A DNA stretch of 64,000 nucleotides from an uncultured Shimia sp. (GTDB lineage Bacteria > Pseudomonadota > Alphaproteobacteria > Rhodobacterales > Rhodobacteraceae), in contig NZ_CANLRL010000006.1 in assembly GCF_947493595.1 (NCBI RefSeq), positions 62,001 through 126,000 on the forward strand. The letters run 5' to 3'. This document shows positions 27,206-36,305 of this stretch, piece after piece. Each line of letters begins with the position of its first letter. Within the stretch, counting starts at the first letter, position 1. Both the position numbers and the translations under genes were made by a program. The notes under the pieces are model-generated. The model saw only the letters and a program-made list of their open reading frames with translations, was not told where the DNA came from and made no database searches.

Positions 27206-29422
27206 TTATTTCTCGGTAAACTTCAGCTCAATCCGGCGGTTGCGCGCCCGTGCCTCTGCCGTATCAGCCTGATCAACCGGCTGGAACTGCCCAAACCCAT
27301 TGGCCGACAACCGCTGTGGTGGCAAGCCCAGCACATCGATCATGTACCGCACCACAGACAGCGCCCGCGCCTGGCTCAACTCCCAGTTATCCGCAAATGC
27401 GCCGCCGTAGATCGGCACATCATCGGTGTGGCCGTCCACACGCAAAATCCAGTTGATGTTGCTTGGGATGTCATCAATTACGCTTTGCAGGATACCGGCC
27501 ACCTTGGCGACCTCCGCCTGCCCCTCAAAGGACAGGTCCGCCCCACCCGGTGGAAACAAGACCTCTGAGGAGAACACAAAGCGGTCGCCGACAATGCGCA
27601 CCCCTTCCTGCGCCCCAAGCAAGCTCCGCAGCTGTCCAAAGAACTCAGAACGATATTGCTCAAGATCCTTGGTTTGGTTCTCAAGCGCGATCTTCTCTTG
27701 CTCAAGCCGGATGCGCTCTGCCTCTTCCAGAAGCCGCCGTTTACGTTCTTCCGCTGCCGCCCGAGCCAGCGCGGCGTTGAGGTCTGATCCCAGCGCCTCC
27801 AGCTGCACATTTGCCGCCGCATCTCGCTCCGCATATTCATCCAGAATGGTCTGCAATTGCCCCAACTGCGTGCGCAACGCGCCAATCTGTTGGTTGAGCG
27901 CCGCTATCTGGCGCAGGCTCTCCGCCGATTTTGCCTCTTCTTCCGACAACGCTTTGTTGGCTTCTGCCAGCAAGGCATCCCGCCGCTCCGCTTCGGTCAG
28001 TGCGTCAGCCTGCGCATTCTCCGCCGCCTTCTGCGCCGCCAAAGCCTTGGCGAGTTCTTCTTCCACGTTCAGCGTATCACGCAGCTTTTGCTCTGCGGCC
28101 AGCTTTGCCGCCAGCGCGGTTGCCAGCCGTTCGCGCAACGATGACCCGCCGTCAGCGGCTTCAGCCTGCGCCGCGACCGCCGCTGCCAGTTGTTCTTCCA
28201 GCTCCGCCACCTGCAACGCCAGGCCATCAACCTGCGCCGCGGCTTCCGCACCCTCTGTTTCTGCCGCAAGCTTCGCCGCCAAGGCCTCCGACAACCGCGC
28301 CTCAAGCTCCTGCAAATCAGACCGCCGCTCACCCACCTGCGCTTCTGCCGTCGCCCGCGCGGCAACCTCAGCAACCAATTGGCTCTGCAATTCACTCACA
28401 GTGCGCCGGTTTTCTTCCAACCCTAACAGCGCCGCCGCCAACTCGGCCTTCACAGAGGCAAGTTCGCCTTCACGCGCATCACGCTCCGCTTCTGCGGTGG
28501 CCAGCAAAAGCACAGTTTCTTCTAAATTGGCATCCACGCTCTGCCCCGCCACCAACGCCGCCGCCAGCTTCACGTCCAGATCATCGCGCGCCGCTTCAGC
28601 CGCCGCCAACAAGGTCAAGGTGTCCTCAGCCTCTTTACGCTGCGCCTCCAGCGCCAATGTCATCGCCGTCAGTTCCGCATCCGCAGTCTCCAACCGCTTG
28701 CGCAGCTCTTCCGTCGCTGCCGCCTCCAACACGCGGCGCTGCTCTTCGGCAGTCAAGGCCTTGTCCAGCTGATCCGCCTCAGCCACCAAGTTATCGATCT
28801 GCTGTTCACCAGCCGCTACCTCAGTACGCAGACTCTCAATCAACGCCTGCATGGCATCCGCTTCCGCCGCCGCCAGTCGCGCCGCTTCCGCACCTGCATC
28901 AATTTCACTCCGCGCCTGCGCCAATGCAAGGTTCAACGCTTCACGCTCGTCAATCAGCGTCTCACGTTCGCCTTCCAACGTAGCAATATCGGCCCGCGCC
29001 TCATCGCGCTGCGCCAATAAGGTCGCCACCTGCGCTTCAAAGCTGGTGATCTGTGTTCGGGCTGCGTCCAGCGCCGCGGCTTGAGCATCACGCGTCGCTG
29101 TCAGCGCTGAAATCAACGCGTCCTGCTCTCGCAATTGCGTCTCGCGATCTCCCAACGTGGCAGCCAAACCGCCAAGCTCTGTTTCAAGCTCCTGCGCCCG
29201 CGTCCGCTCCAGCCCCAAAGCATCCGCCAAAGCAGCCACCTCAGATTGCAGCGTGTTTAGCTCCGAGTCTTTTTCAGTAATGGTTTCTGAGAGCACAAAC
29301 TGCACAATCATAAAGATCGTCAGCACAAACATCAGAACCAGCAAAAGGCCGGTCATTGCGTCTACAAAACCGGGCCAGATACTGGCTTGAAAGCGTTGTC
29401 CGGTGCGTCGGGACAGGGCCAT
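27206..29422 (-). CDS. MotB-like envelope protein: membrane helix, very long coiled coil, OmpA peptidoglycan-binding domain
   Basis: 738 residues. A single membrane helix (about 17-45) carries D21 in 'FVDAMTGLLLVLMF', placed like the proton-conducting Asp of MotB. Residues about 45-600 are an Ala/Glu/Arg-rich coiled coil with recurring 'ALAAKLAAE'-type heptads. The C-terminal OmpA domain (607-738) has the peptidoglycan-contact Asp/Arg in 'VDGHTDDVPI' and 'NWELSQARA'. The next gene, three bases further, is its MotA/ExbB-like partner. No flagellar gene is nearby, so a proton-driven cell-envelope role is likelier than swimming. The coil is unusually long for a MotB relative. Confidence 0.88.
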   Translation of the reverse strand: MALSRRTGQRFQASIWPGFVDAMTGLLLVLMFVLTIFMIVQFVLSETITEKDSELNTLQSEVAALADALGLERTRAQELETELGGLAATLGDRETQLREQDALISALTATRDAQAAALDAARTQITSFEAQVATLLAQRDEARADIATLEGERETLIDEREALNLALAQARSEIDAGAEAARLAAAEADAMQALIESLRTEVAAGEQQIDNLVAEADQLDKALTAEEQRRVLEAAATEELRKRLETADAELTAMTLALEAQRKEAEDTLTLLAAAEAARDDLDVKLAAALVAGQSVDANLEETVLLLATAEAERDAREGELASVKAELAAALLGLEENRRTVSELQSQLVAEVAARATAEAQVGERRSDLQELEARLSEALAAKLAAETEGAEAAAQVDGLALQVAELEEQLAAAVAAQAEAADGGSSLRERLATALAAKLAAEQKLRDTLNVEEELAKALAAQKAAENAQADALTEAERRDALLAEANKALSEEEAKSAESLRQIAALNQQIGALRTQLGQLQTILDEYAERDAAANVQLEALGSDLNAALARAAAEERKRRLLEEAERIRLEQEKIALENQTKDLEQYRSEFFGQLRSLLGAQEGVRIVGDRFVFSSEVLFPPGGADLSFEGQAEVAKVAGILQSVIDDIPSNINWILRVDGHTDDVPIYGGAFADNWELSQARALSVVRYMIDVLGLPPQRLSANGFGQFQPVDQADTAEARARNRRIELKFTEK

Positions 29423-29425
29423 GGT

Positions 29426-30664
29426 TTAGCCCTCCTTGCCGCCCTTGGGCGCCGGTGGACGTTTCAATTGCACCTTGGTCACAGGCCCCTTGGTGTCGCC
29501 ATCCATCGCATTACCAACCCGGCGCAACACCCGCGCAATCCCATTCAGCTCGGTGCGCAGCTCGGTCATGCTCTCCTGACGACCGGCCGAGATCTCTTCC
29601 AGAATGCGCAGCATCTGAACATCAATCGAGCGCAGCCGCATCCGGCTTTCCGCATCCATACCGCCGTCAAGGCCGCCGCCGTCTGACAATTGCGCAACCA
29701 GTTTTTCCTGCCCTTCGGCAATGCGCAACAAGGCCTGCGTGGACGCATCCTGTGTTTCAAGCCGGTCAGTCATGCGGTGCATTGCCTCAAGCAGTGCAGC
29801 CATGTCTCCACCGCTTTCGCCGCGCACCTGTGCGGTTTGCACCATGGTTTCGCGCAGCTGATCCAACTGGCCGGACATATGTTCAAACGCAGCGCCCAAC
29901 ACCGATATGTCACCGCCGTCAGCATCACCTGAGGAAAAGCCAACACGCGTGAAGGAGCTCAACCACTCCTCCAATTCACGGTAGAACCGGTTTTGCCCGT
30001 GGCTTGCGAACAGCTCCAACAACCCCACCACCAAAGAGCCTGCCAGCCCCAGAAGCGACGATGCAAACGCCACGCCCATGCCGCCCAACTGGCTTTCCAA
30101 ACCGTCCATCAGGCGGCTCACCACGTCGATACTGGATTCGCCCCCGCCCAAATCGAGGCTTTTAATCGTGTCCACAACAGCAGGAACCGTGGTTGCCAGG
30201 CCATAAAAAGTGCCCAACAGGCCGAGAAAAATCAGCAGATTGACAATATAGCGCGTGATCTCACGCCCTTCGTCAACGCGCGTCGCCACAGATTCCAAAA
30301 TGGAACTTGTCGAGGTCGAGGAAATTTGCCCATGCATCCCGCGCTCACGCAGCAAGCTTGCCAAAGGGGCCAACAATGTTGGTGGGTTGTCGGCATCATG
30401 GCCTTCCACACGCCCGGCAAACCCTTCGATCCAGCGCACCGATCGGAACAGTGAAAGCACCTGTGCAAAGGTTGCCGCCACACCAATCAAAAACACCAAA
30501 AAGATAAAGCCGTTGAGTTCAGGGTTGGCGGTGAACACCGGCAACACTTGAGGCAAGGCCACGTAACCCACGGCGGCCACAAGCCCTAGGACAACCAGCA
30601 TCTGAAGAATCTGGAAAGTCGGTTTAGAGAAATGCGGCTCGACTGTACGGTCCGGCTGATCCAT
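29426..30664 (-). CDS. MotA/TolQ/ExbB-type proton channel protein
   Basis: 412 residues. Four membrane helices are predicted at about 20-41, 51-72, 139-160 and 195-220. The ExbB/MotA signature regions are 'FLGLLGTFYGLATTVPAV' and 'GGMGVAFASSLLGLAGS' in TM3 and TM4. A cytoplasmic tail of about 190 residues follows, helical and charged. It lies immediately upstream of the MotB-like gene, and together they should form a five-plus-two stator-like complex using the proton gradient. It resembles ZorA/ZorB in layout, but no defence partners are present. Confidence 0.88.
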   Translation of the reverse strand: MDQPDRTVEPHFSKPTFQILQMLVVLGLVAAVGYVALPQVLPVFTANPELNGFIFLVFLIGVAATFAQVLSLFRSVRWIEGFAGRVEGHDADNPPTLLAPLASLLRERGMHGQISSTSTSSILESVATRVDEGREITRYIVNLLIFLGLLGTFYGLATTVPAVVDTIKSLDLGGGESSIDVVSRLMDGLESQLGGMGVAFASSLLGLAGSLVVGLLELFASHGQNRFYRELEEWLSSFTRVGFSSGDADGGDISVLGAAFEHMSGQLDQLRETMVQTAQVRGESGGDMAALLEAMHRMTDRLETQDASTQALLRIAEGQEKLVAQLSDGGGLDGGMDAESRMRLRSIDVQMLRILEEISAGRQESMTELRTELNGIARVLRRVGNAMDGDTKGPVTKVQLKRPPAPKGGKEG

Positions 30665-30758
30665 TGAGATGGGTCCTGACGCTTTGTTTTTCTGCGCTCA
30701 CCCTACTGCCATGTCCCTACTCTGCCAAGGAATTTCGCCGCCTTTGACATTGGCACTT

Positions 30759-31283
30759 TCAGGCAGTGGTCAATCTGCGCACTTCTTGAGACAGCCATTT
30801 CAGATCCGCATCTTCAATGCCGAGCTCAAAAAGATGGCTGGCCGTGTTGTGCAAGTACTCTGTGTTGGGCCCGCGCCCACCCACAGCCGTTGAAATGATC
30901 CGTGCCTGCTCGTCCAACGACAGATGACAATACTGCACATGATCGGGGTCAATTACATAAGTCACCGCCTCTACCGCGCGCCCATCGCACAGGGTCAATG
31001 GCAGTGTCGCTTCCAGATAGGCTGAGCTCACCAACTCCCGCTCACGCAGGTAGTCCAATGTGCGCGTTTCATGCCCGTCAGCCACCTTCAATGCCAAACC
31101 CTGGCAATGGGCCCCAACCTCTGCATCCAACGCCAAAACAAGCCCAGGATCCTCTACCGTGCCACGGTGGTGAATCGAGCGCATGCAAAAGCTGCGATGC
31201 CACCCGTCCAGACGTGCAACCGCCTGTTCCGCGACCTCAAATCCCGGGTTCCACAAAAGCGATCCGTATCCAAATACCCACAT
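30759..31283 (-). CDS. Gamma-glutamylcyclotransferase, ChaC type
   Basis: 174 residues from the ATG at 31283 ('MWVFGYGSLLWNPGFE'), the ChaC glycine-rich phosphate-like loop. 'RGTVEDPGLVLALD' and 'LRERELVSSAYLEATLPL', with the catalytic Glu of the 'RE' pair, match the family. It degrades glutathione to 5-oxoproline and Cys-Gly in the cytoplasm. The frame extends far upstream, but only this start fits the family. It is divergent from the DUF2125 gene. Confidence 0.88.
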   Translation of the reverse strand: MWVFGYGSLLWNPGFEVAEQAVARLDGWHRSFCMRSIHHRGTVEDPGLVLALDAEVGAHCQGLALKVADGHETRTLDYLRERELVSSAYLEATLPLTLCDGRAVEAVTYVIDPDHVQYCHLSLDEQARIISTAVGGRGPNTEYLHNTASHLFELGIEDADLKWLSQEVRRLTTA

Positions 31284-31352
31284 AGTCTGCCTCTGGTCCT
31301 GCTGGCTTTGCGCCGTTAAACACCAAACTGACTCAGTGAGAAAGGCCCCACC

Positions 31353-32351
31353 ATGATGAGATTGCTGACCCTGCTTGTGCTTTTGGCCGCTTTGGCGTGG
31401 TCTGGCTTCTGGCTTGTCGGCTACGGGGCGCTCACAGCGGCCATGCCGAAATGGTTCGAAGACCGCCGCGCCGAAGGCTGGGTTGCAGAATATGATGATC
31501 TCTCGGTTTCCGGCTTCCCGTCTCGGCTGGACAGCACCTTTGAGAACCTCACGCTGGCCGACCCGCAAACCGGCGTCGCCTGGGACGCACCATTTTTTAA
31601 TTTGCACGCGCTGACCTACCGCCCCAATCACGTGATTGCTGTATGGCCCAACAGCCAAACCCTCGCCATTCCAGGCGAAAAACTCTCTGTCACCACCGGC
31701 GATATGAGGGCGTCCCTGGTGCTTGACCCGGGCACGGACCTCACACTCAATCGCGCAAATGTAGCCATTGAAAACCTCGGCGTGACATCCACCGCCAACT
31801 GGCAACTGGCCGCCAGCGGGGTGAACCTCGCCATGCACCGCGATTCAGCTGACACCAGAGCCTATCGCCTTGCCTTCAAAGCGGACGACCTCACACCGCC
31901 CGCCGGTTACGCTCTTCCCAATGGCATCGACCTACCGCGCAGTTTCTCTAGCTTCCGGGCTGATCTCACCGCAACTTTCGACCGTCTCTGGGATCGCACC
32001 GCCATCGAGCACGCTCGCCCCCAGCCGGTGTCTCTTGATCTGACTTTGGCGGAAGTCATTTGGGGCGATTTGCAACTGCACGCCGCTGGCAAAGTTTCCA
32101 TTGATGCTTCTGGCTATCCAACGGGCGAGGTTACCATACGCGCCGTCAACTGGCGTGACATCCTGAATGTGGCCCGTCATTCTGGCCACCTGCCTGTCTC
32201 TGTGCTCGACACGGTGGAACAGGCCCTTGGTTTCATTGCCCAACTGTCCGGAAACGCCAAAGAACTCGACATTCCCCTCACATTTTCAAATGGTGCAACA
32301 AAATTGGGACCGCTGCCCATCGGCCCGGCCCCTCGCATTTTTCTTCGCTAA
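31353..32351 (+). CDS. DUF2125 family protein, envelope-anchored
   Basis: 332 residues. An N-terminal signal anchor (about 3-26, 'LLTLLVLLAALAWSGFWLVG') precedes a beta-rich periplasmic domain. 'AVWPNSQTLAIPGEKLSVTTG' and 'NGATKLGPLPIGPAPRI' are typical of DUF2125 proteins, which are common in alphaproteobacteria and have no established function. It is convergent with the extensin-like gene, eight bases apart. Confidence 0.75.
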   Translation: MMRLLTLLVLLAALAWSGFWLVGYGALTAAMPKWFEDRRAEGWVAEYDDLSVSGFPSRLDSTFENLTLADPQTGVAWDAPFFNLHALTYRPNHVIAVWPNSQTLAIPGEKLSVTTGDMRASLVLDPGTDLTLNRANVAIENLGVTSTANWQLAASGVNLAMHRDSADTRAYRLAFKADDLTPPAGYALPNGIDLPRSFSSFRADLTATFDRLWDRTAIEHARPQPVSLDLTLAEVIWGDLQLHAAGKVSIDASGYPTGEVTIRAVNWRDILNVARHSGHLPVSVLDTVEQALGFIAQLSGNAKELDIPLTFSNGATKLGPLPIGPAPRIFLR

Positions 32352-32359
32352 CTTGGCGC

Positions 32360-33199
32360 TCAGCGGCAGTACGGCCCACCGCGATGTTTCGCGATGTCAA
32401 AGTGGAAGTGATCTTTGTGATAGCGGTCCGCGTTGGGCCCCAAAACCGTGCCAAACGGCCCACAGGCCTGTTTGTGCATTTTCTTGAGAATGCGGCCTTT
32501 TTTGCCGTTGTTCCAATCTTTCAGAACCGAGATGCTCTCACCGTTCTTCAGCTTGATGGCTGAGATATCAATCGCCTTGCCGCGACCATGCTCACTGATC
32601 TTCGCGCCGGGGCGGTTGTTGCGTGTGCGGCAGGAATAGCCGGCCGCCACTTTGATTTCCTTGGCTCCGCCACCAAAACTGCGCACGGATTTCTTCAGGC
32701 CTTTATCCACCCATTTTTCCAGTGCCTTGGCCGTGTCACAGGTCATCACCGCAGGTGTGGACAGCTTCACACCATCCACTTCATAAAGCTTGATGGCACC
32801 TTTTTTTATGCCACAGCCACGCAGTTTGGCCGGAACAGGCGGCACCTCTTTGCCAATCAGGCGCTTGTTGCGGCACACTTTTCCAATACCCGCGGCCTTA
32901 CGTGCCTTTCGCTCAGCCCGCGTCACGCGCACAGGCTCCGGATCAGCCATCTCAATCACCGCCGCTGCGGCGGCTGGGGCAGGTGCCACAGCGGCCACAC
33001 GGGTGACCGTTGCGTCATTTCTGCCAGGGCGCAACACAGGCCGCAATGAGTGGTCCGGCGCAAAGCTTGGCAAAGCCACCGGATAAACCACACGCAAAAC
33101 AGGCCGCAAACTGCGCTCCGGTGCATTGGCCAGTGCAGTGCTCAACGCACCCGCCCCAACTGTCACCGCAATCGCCAAATATGCCGCCGACCATTTCAT
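32360..33199 (-). CDS. Extensin-like domain protein, exported
   Basis: 279 residues with a signal peptide (1-24). The linker is Pro/Ala-rich and contains the heptad SLRPVLR twice (at about 30 and 51). The C-terminal extensin-like domain (about 105-279) has 'CGIKKGAIKLYEVDGVKL', 'SEHGRGKAIDISAIKLKNG' and 'YHKDHFHFDIAKHRG', with His/Asp residues that resemble D-Ala-D-Ala carboxypeptidase metal sites, plus conserved cysteines. It probably acts on the cell wall. It starts within the tyrosine gene's stop (ATGA), an unusual coupling to an amino-acid biosynthesis gene. Confidence 0.85.
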   Translation of the reverse strand: MKWSAAYLAIAVTVGAGALSTALANAPERSLRPVLRVVYPVALPSFAPDHSLRPVLRPGRNDATVTRVAAVAPAPAAAAAVIEMADPEPVRVTRAERKARKAAGIGKVCRNKRLIGKEVPPVPAKLRGCGIKKGAIKLYEVDGVKLSTPAVMTCDTAKALEKWVDKGLKKSVRSFGGGAKEIKVAAGYSCRTRNNRPGAKISEHGRGKAIDISAIKLKNGESISVLKDWNNGKKGRILKKMHKQACGPFGTVLGPNADRYHKDHFHFDIAKHRGGPYCR

Positions 33200-34119
33200 G
33201 CCTTGGGTGCCTCACGGCCAAAGTTTGGCGCCGCCGTATCCTGCCCGGCTTCAATAATCCCGCGGCGAATTTCCCGCGTGCGGGTGAAATACTGATGCAG
33301 GTGCTCGCCATCCCCAGTGCGGATCGCGCGTTGCAGCGCAAACAGCTCTTCGGTGAAGCGCCCCAAAATCTCCAGCGTCGCGTCTTTGTTGGTCAAAAAT
33401 ACATCCCGCCACATGGTTGGGTCAGACGCCGCAATCCGGGTAAAATCCCGAAAGCCCGCCGCGGAGTATTTGATCACTTCACTGTCGGTCACGCGGCGCA
33501 GATCATCGGCCACACCCACCATGGTGTAAGCAATCAGGTGCGGTGTGTGGCTGGTCACGGCGAGCACCAAATCATGGTGGTCCGCATCCATCTCATCCAC
33601 GTTGGCGCCCATGCCTTCCCAAAGCGCGCGCAGCTGCGCCACGGCCTCTGGGTCACTGCCTTCCACCGGCACCAACAGACACCAACGGTTGTCAAATAGC
33701 TCGGCAAACCCACTTTCCGGCCCAGAATGCTCAGTCCCCGCTAATGGGTGCGCCGGCACAAAATGCACGCCGTCTGGTAAATGCGGACCAACAGCCTCAA
33801 TCACATCGCGCTTCACGGAGCCTACATCGGTCACCGTCGCGCCCGCTTTCAGATGCGGCGCGATCTCTTTGGCCACGGCCCCCATCGCACCCACCGGCAC
33901 ACAGAGCACCACCAGGTCTGCATCCGCCACAGCCTCGGCCGCGCTGTCACAGACCCGATCACACAAGCCAATCCGCCGCGCCGTTTCCCGAGAGGCCTCC
34001 GATTTGGCAAACCCGGTCACTTCACCGGCCAGTCCACCACGCTTCATCGCCCAGAACATCGAGGAGGCAATCAGCCCCAACCCGATCAGCGCCACGCGGT
34101 TGTAGACTGGTGTGCTCAT
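33196..34119 (-). CDS. Prephenate/arogenate (cyclohexadienyl) dehydrogenase
   Basis: 307 residues. The N-terminal Rossmann motif is '[12 protein letters not shown]'. '[13 protein letters not shown]' and '[18 protein letters not shown]' carry the catalytic His, and '[16 protein letters not shown]' the second conserved His region. It is a monofunctional dehydrogenase without chorismate mutase or ACT domain, giving 4-hydroxyphenylpyruvate or tyrosine. It overlaps hisC by four bases. HisC-type aminotransferases can also supply the tyrosine/phenylalanine transamination, which would explain the pairing. Confidence 0.92.
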   Translation of the reverse strand: MSTPVYNRVALIGLGLIASSMFWAMKRGGLAGEVTGFAKSEASRETARRIGLCDRVCDSAAEAVADADLVVLCVPVGAMGAVAKEIAPHLKAGATVTDVGSVKRDVIEAVGPHLPDGVHFVPAHPLAGTEHSGPESGFAELFDNRWCLLVPVEGSDPEAVAQLRALWEGMGANVDEMDADHHDLVLAVTSHTPHLIAYTMVGVADDLRRVTDSEVIKYSAAGFRDFTRIAASDPTMWRDVFLTNKDATLEILGRFTEELFALQRAIRTGDGEHLHQYFTRTREIRRGIIEAGQDTAAPNFGREAPKA

Positions 34120-35201
34120 CGCGCGCCGCCTTTGAACTGGCCAATCGCATGTGCCACCCGACGACAGCTAGGTTCATCCCCAACGGTGATACGCAGACAA
34201 TTTGGCAAGCCGTAGCCTGCCACCCGCCGCACAATCAGCCCTTGGGATTTCAGGTACTCATCACAGGCTTCCGCCTCCGCCTGATCCGCAAACCGCGCCA
34301 AAATGAAGTTGGTGCAAGAGGTATCAGACGGAACCCCATGCTCCATCAACGCTTCTGCCAACCACGCCCGCAAACGGGTGTTGTCGTTGCGGCACTTGGC
34401 CACCCATTCCTGATCACGCACAGCCGCAGCCGCCAGCTTCATTTGAATGTCGTTCAGGTTAAACGGCTGGCGCACACGGTTGAGCACATCAATGATCGCC
34501 TGCGGGGCATAGCCCCACCCAACCCGCAATCCGCCTAGACCGTAAATCTTGGAGAAGGTCCGCGTCATCACCACATTGTCACGCGCTTCCACCAGGCCCG
34601 CGCCCCCGTCAAACCCCTGCACATATTCCGTGTAGGCGCCATCATGCACCAGAATACAGCCATCCGGCAAACCATCGGCCAGGCGCGCCAGATCATTGCC
34701 GCCAATCATTGTGCCGGTTGGGTTGGCCGGGTTGGCCAGAAACACAATCTTGGTTTTCTCGGTGCAGGCTGCCAGCAAGGCGTCTACATCCACAACCCGC
34801 TCGCGCTCTTTCGCCACAACCGGTGTCGCGCCGACCATCTTGGCCAGGATCGGATACATGGAGAAGCCGTGCTCGGGATACACAATCTCGTCGCCCACTC
34901 CGGCATAGGCCTGGGTGATGAACTGTAACACCTCGTCACTGCCCACACCACAGATGATGCGGTTGGCGTCCAACCCGTGCACCTCGGCTATAGCCGCGCG
35001 CAGCTCGGCGTGGTCGGTGTTAGGATAGCGATGCAGGTTCAACCCCGTTTTGGCATGCATGTCGGTCACCGCCTCACTGCATCCCATCGGGTTTTCATTT
35101 GACGACAGTTTCACAACGTCTTTGACGCCGTCCACTGACGCGCTGCCGCCCACATACAACTCAATATCCATGACACCGGGCTGCGGCTCAATTCGTGACA
35201 T
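34116..35201 (-). CDS. hisC: Histidinol-phosphate aminotransferase
   Basis: 361 residues from the ATG at 35201 behind GAGGGAG ('[19 protein letters not shown]'). The PLP lysine is in '[16 protein letters not shown]', and 'NPANPTG' and 'SSNENPMG' are family blocks. It makes histidinol phosphate from imidazole-acetol phosphate and can often also transaminate aromatic keto acids; location upstream of the prephenate dehydrogenase gene suggests an aromatic role here. The frame extends further upstream without family support. Confidence 0.92.
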   Translation of the reverse strand: MSRIEPQPGVMDIELYVGGSASVDGVKDVVKLSSNENPMGCSEAVTDMHAKTGLNLHRYPNTDHAELRAAIAEVHGLDANRIICGVGSDEVLQFITQAYAGVGDEIVYPEHGFSMYPILAKMVGATPVVAKERERVVDVDALLAACTEKTKIVFLANPANPTGTMIGGNDLARLADGLPDGCILVHDGAYTEYVQGFDGGAGLVEARDNVVMTRTFSKIYGLGGLRVGWGYAPQAIIDVLNRVRQPFNLNDIQMKLAAAAVRDQEWVAKCRNDNTRLRAWLAEALMEHGVPSDTSCTNFILARFADQAEAEACDEYLKSQGLIVRRVAGYGLPNCLRITVGDEPSCRRVAHAIGQFKGGAR

Positions 35202-35528
35202 CACGTTACTCCCTCGTTGCCTGCTGTTTAGCGAGGCACCCGAGGCTTGGAAAGACAGGAAGCCGGTGACGCGGGGAATTGCCTCAACAAAACCCCTCCG
35301 GCTGTTGCAAACGGGCGTCACGTAGACAAAATGTCCACCCTGCACCCAGGCGTGCCATCGGCGGCATGCCCAGCACGCCCCCGCTTCTTCTTGCCACAAA
35401 ATATCCCGGAGCGCGAGGCAGCGCCTCGCACCACGCAGCCCATATGGCTGCGCTCCTGCAGCGTACCAAAGGCGCACTGCGACCTTACCTTCAACAGGCC
35501 CTCATCACAGGCCCGCAAGGCATCTGTC
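35202..35528. other. Intergenic region with a dispersed repeat and two hairpins
   Basis: About 327 bases between hisC and the 118-residue gene, with no supported gene. It holds the repeat at 35384-35430 and a second hairpin, GCAGCC (35435-35440) with GGCTGC (35446-35451) around CATAT. The rest shows nothing I can interpret. Confidence 0.6.
35384..35430. repeat. Dispersed intergenic repeat, copy A
   Basis: The block TTCTTCTTGCCA, then AAAATATCCCGG, then a hairpin GCGAGGC-AGC-GCCTCGC (35413-35429, perfect 7-base stem) recurs at 57452-57520 with a different stem sequence. The shared head is nearly identical, and only the hairpin arms differ while still pairing. It lies between hisC and the 118-residue gene. 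Confidence 0.7.
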
Positions 35529-35885
35529 TTATGCGTAGTAATCGACCACGGATTTGGAGCTATCAATGCCCGCCGCATCCAACTTGCTGCGCAAAACCTG
35601 CGCAAAGTCGTTGCCGCCGGACGTTTGATAAGAGGCCACCGCCGAGCGGATCGCGCTCATTACCGCGCCATCCATCGTCTTCTGCCGCTGCGGCTCATGG
35701 CCTTGCAAGTGGCTGCGCGCGGCTTCCTGCACCGGCTCAACTTTTTCAGACTTTGGCGCCTCTTTGGGCTCCTGCACTGGCTGCCCGGCGTATTTCGCCA
35801 GCGCTGCGTGCAACATCGCATTCTGCGTTGCGCTCAATCCGGACCACCCTGTGGTCTCTCCTAATATGCCTACCGCTTCTACCAT
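35529..35885 (-). CDS. Small protein of unknown function
   Basis: 118 residues from the ATG at 35885, which has AAGGAG seven bases upstream. There is no signal peptide, membrane helix or cysteine. An N-terminal segment ('GWSGLSATQNAMLHAALAKY') is followed by a Pro/Lys/Glu-rich linker (about 42-70) and a helical C terminus ('MDGAVMSAIRSAVASYQ' to 'DSSKSVVDYYA'). I do not recognise the family. It is a lone gene with its own ribosome site and no operon partner. Confidence 0.6.
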   Translation of the reverse strand: MVEAVGILGETTGWSGLSATQNAMLHAALAKYAGQPVQEPKEAPKSEKVEPVQEAARSHLQGHEPQRQKTMDGAVMSAIRSAVASYQTSGGNDFAQVLRSKLDAAGIDSSKSVVDYYA

Positions 35886-36305
35886 AGCGATGTCTCCTTC
35901 TTGCACTTACCCGTGTGAACGGAGCCGCCCCCTAAAGCCGCCGTGCGCGAGGTTCAAAAACCTTGCCATCTTTTTAACATCCAGACAACCAAACCGCTAA
36001 AATTGCAGGTAAAATTCTAATTTTCTTAACCCAATAGCGCTGGACAATTTGCACCTGATCGGCCTCCAAAACGCGGAGGCATTCGCATTTTTTTGCCACC
36101 CCACAAATTATCCATATTGCTTTTGTTTGATCAAATATGCTCAAACCGAGTCACGAACCCTGGCAATAAAGGCATTGCGCGCTGCTGCCTGGGTGAGCGG
36201 AGCCACTCTGCTCAAAAGAGACCTAAGCCGGTCTCGCGCGTGCACTTGGCTCCCTTCATGTAACTTTTTTAGGCGGCGCGCCGCCACAAGCACGAGGGTT
36301 TTGCC
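35886..36305. other. AT-rich control region of the aminotransferase operon
   Basis: About 420 bases, AT-richer than its surroundings, with no supported gene. It holds a hairpin GCCTCC (36062-36067)/GGAGGC (36075-36080) followed after six bases by a run of seven T, and the symmetric GTTTGA/TCAAAC pair at 36125-36146. It presumably contains promoters for both flanking genes. Confidence 0.55.
36125..36146. promoter_or_regulatory. Inverted repeat upstream of the aminotransferase operon
   Basis: GTTTGA (36125-36130) and TCAAAC (36141-36146) are perfect complements with centres 16 bases apart, and the core also contains TTTGATCAAA. It is about 160 bases upstream of the aminotransferase start and could be an operator. 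No regulator gene is adjacent. Confidence 0.35.

Noticed and set aside
27206..30664. Zorya-type anti-phage system
   Set aside because: The MotA/MotB-like pair resembles ZorA/ZorB, but neither ZorC/ZorD nor ZorE is beside it; neighbours are ordinary metabolic and envelope genes.
36062..36092. GCCTCC/GGAGGC hairpin with a T-run as a terminator
   Set aside because: The T-run begins six bases after the stem and no plus-strand gene lies upstream to be terminated.
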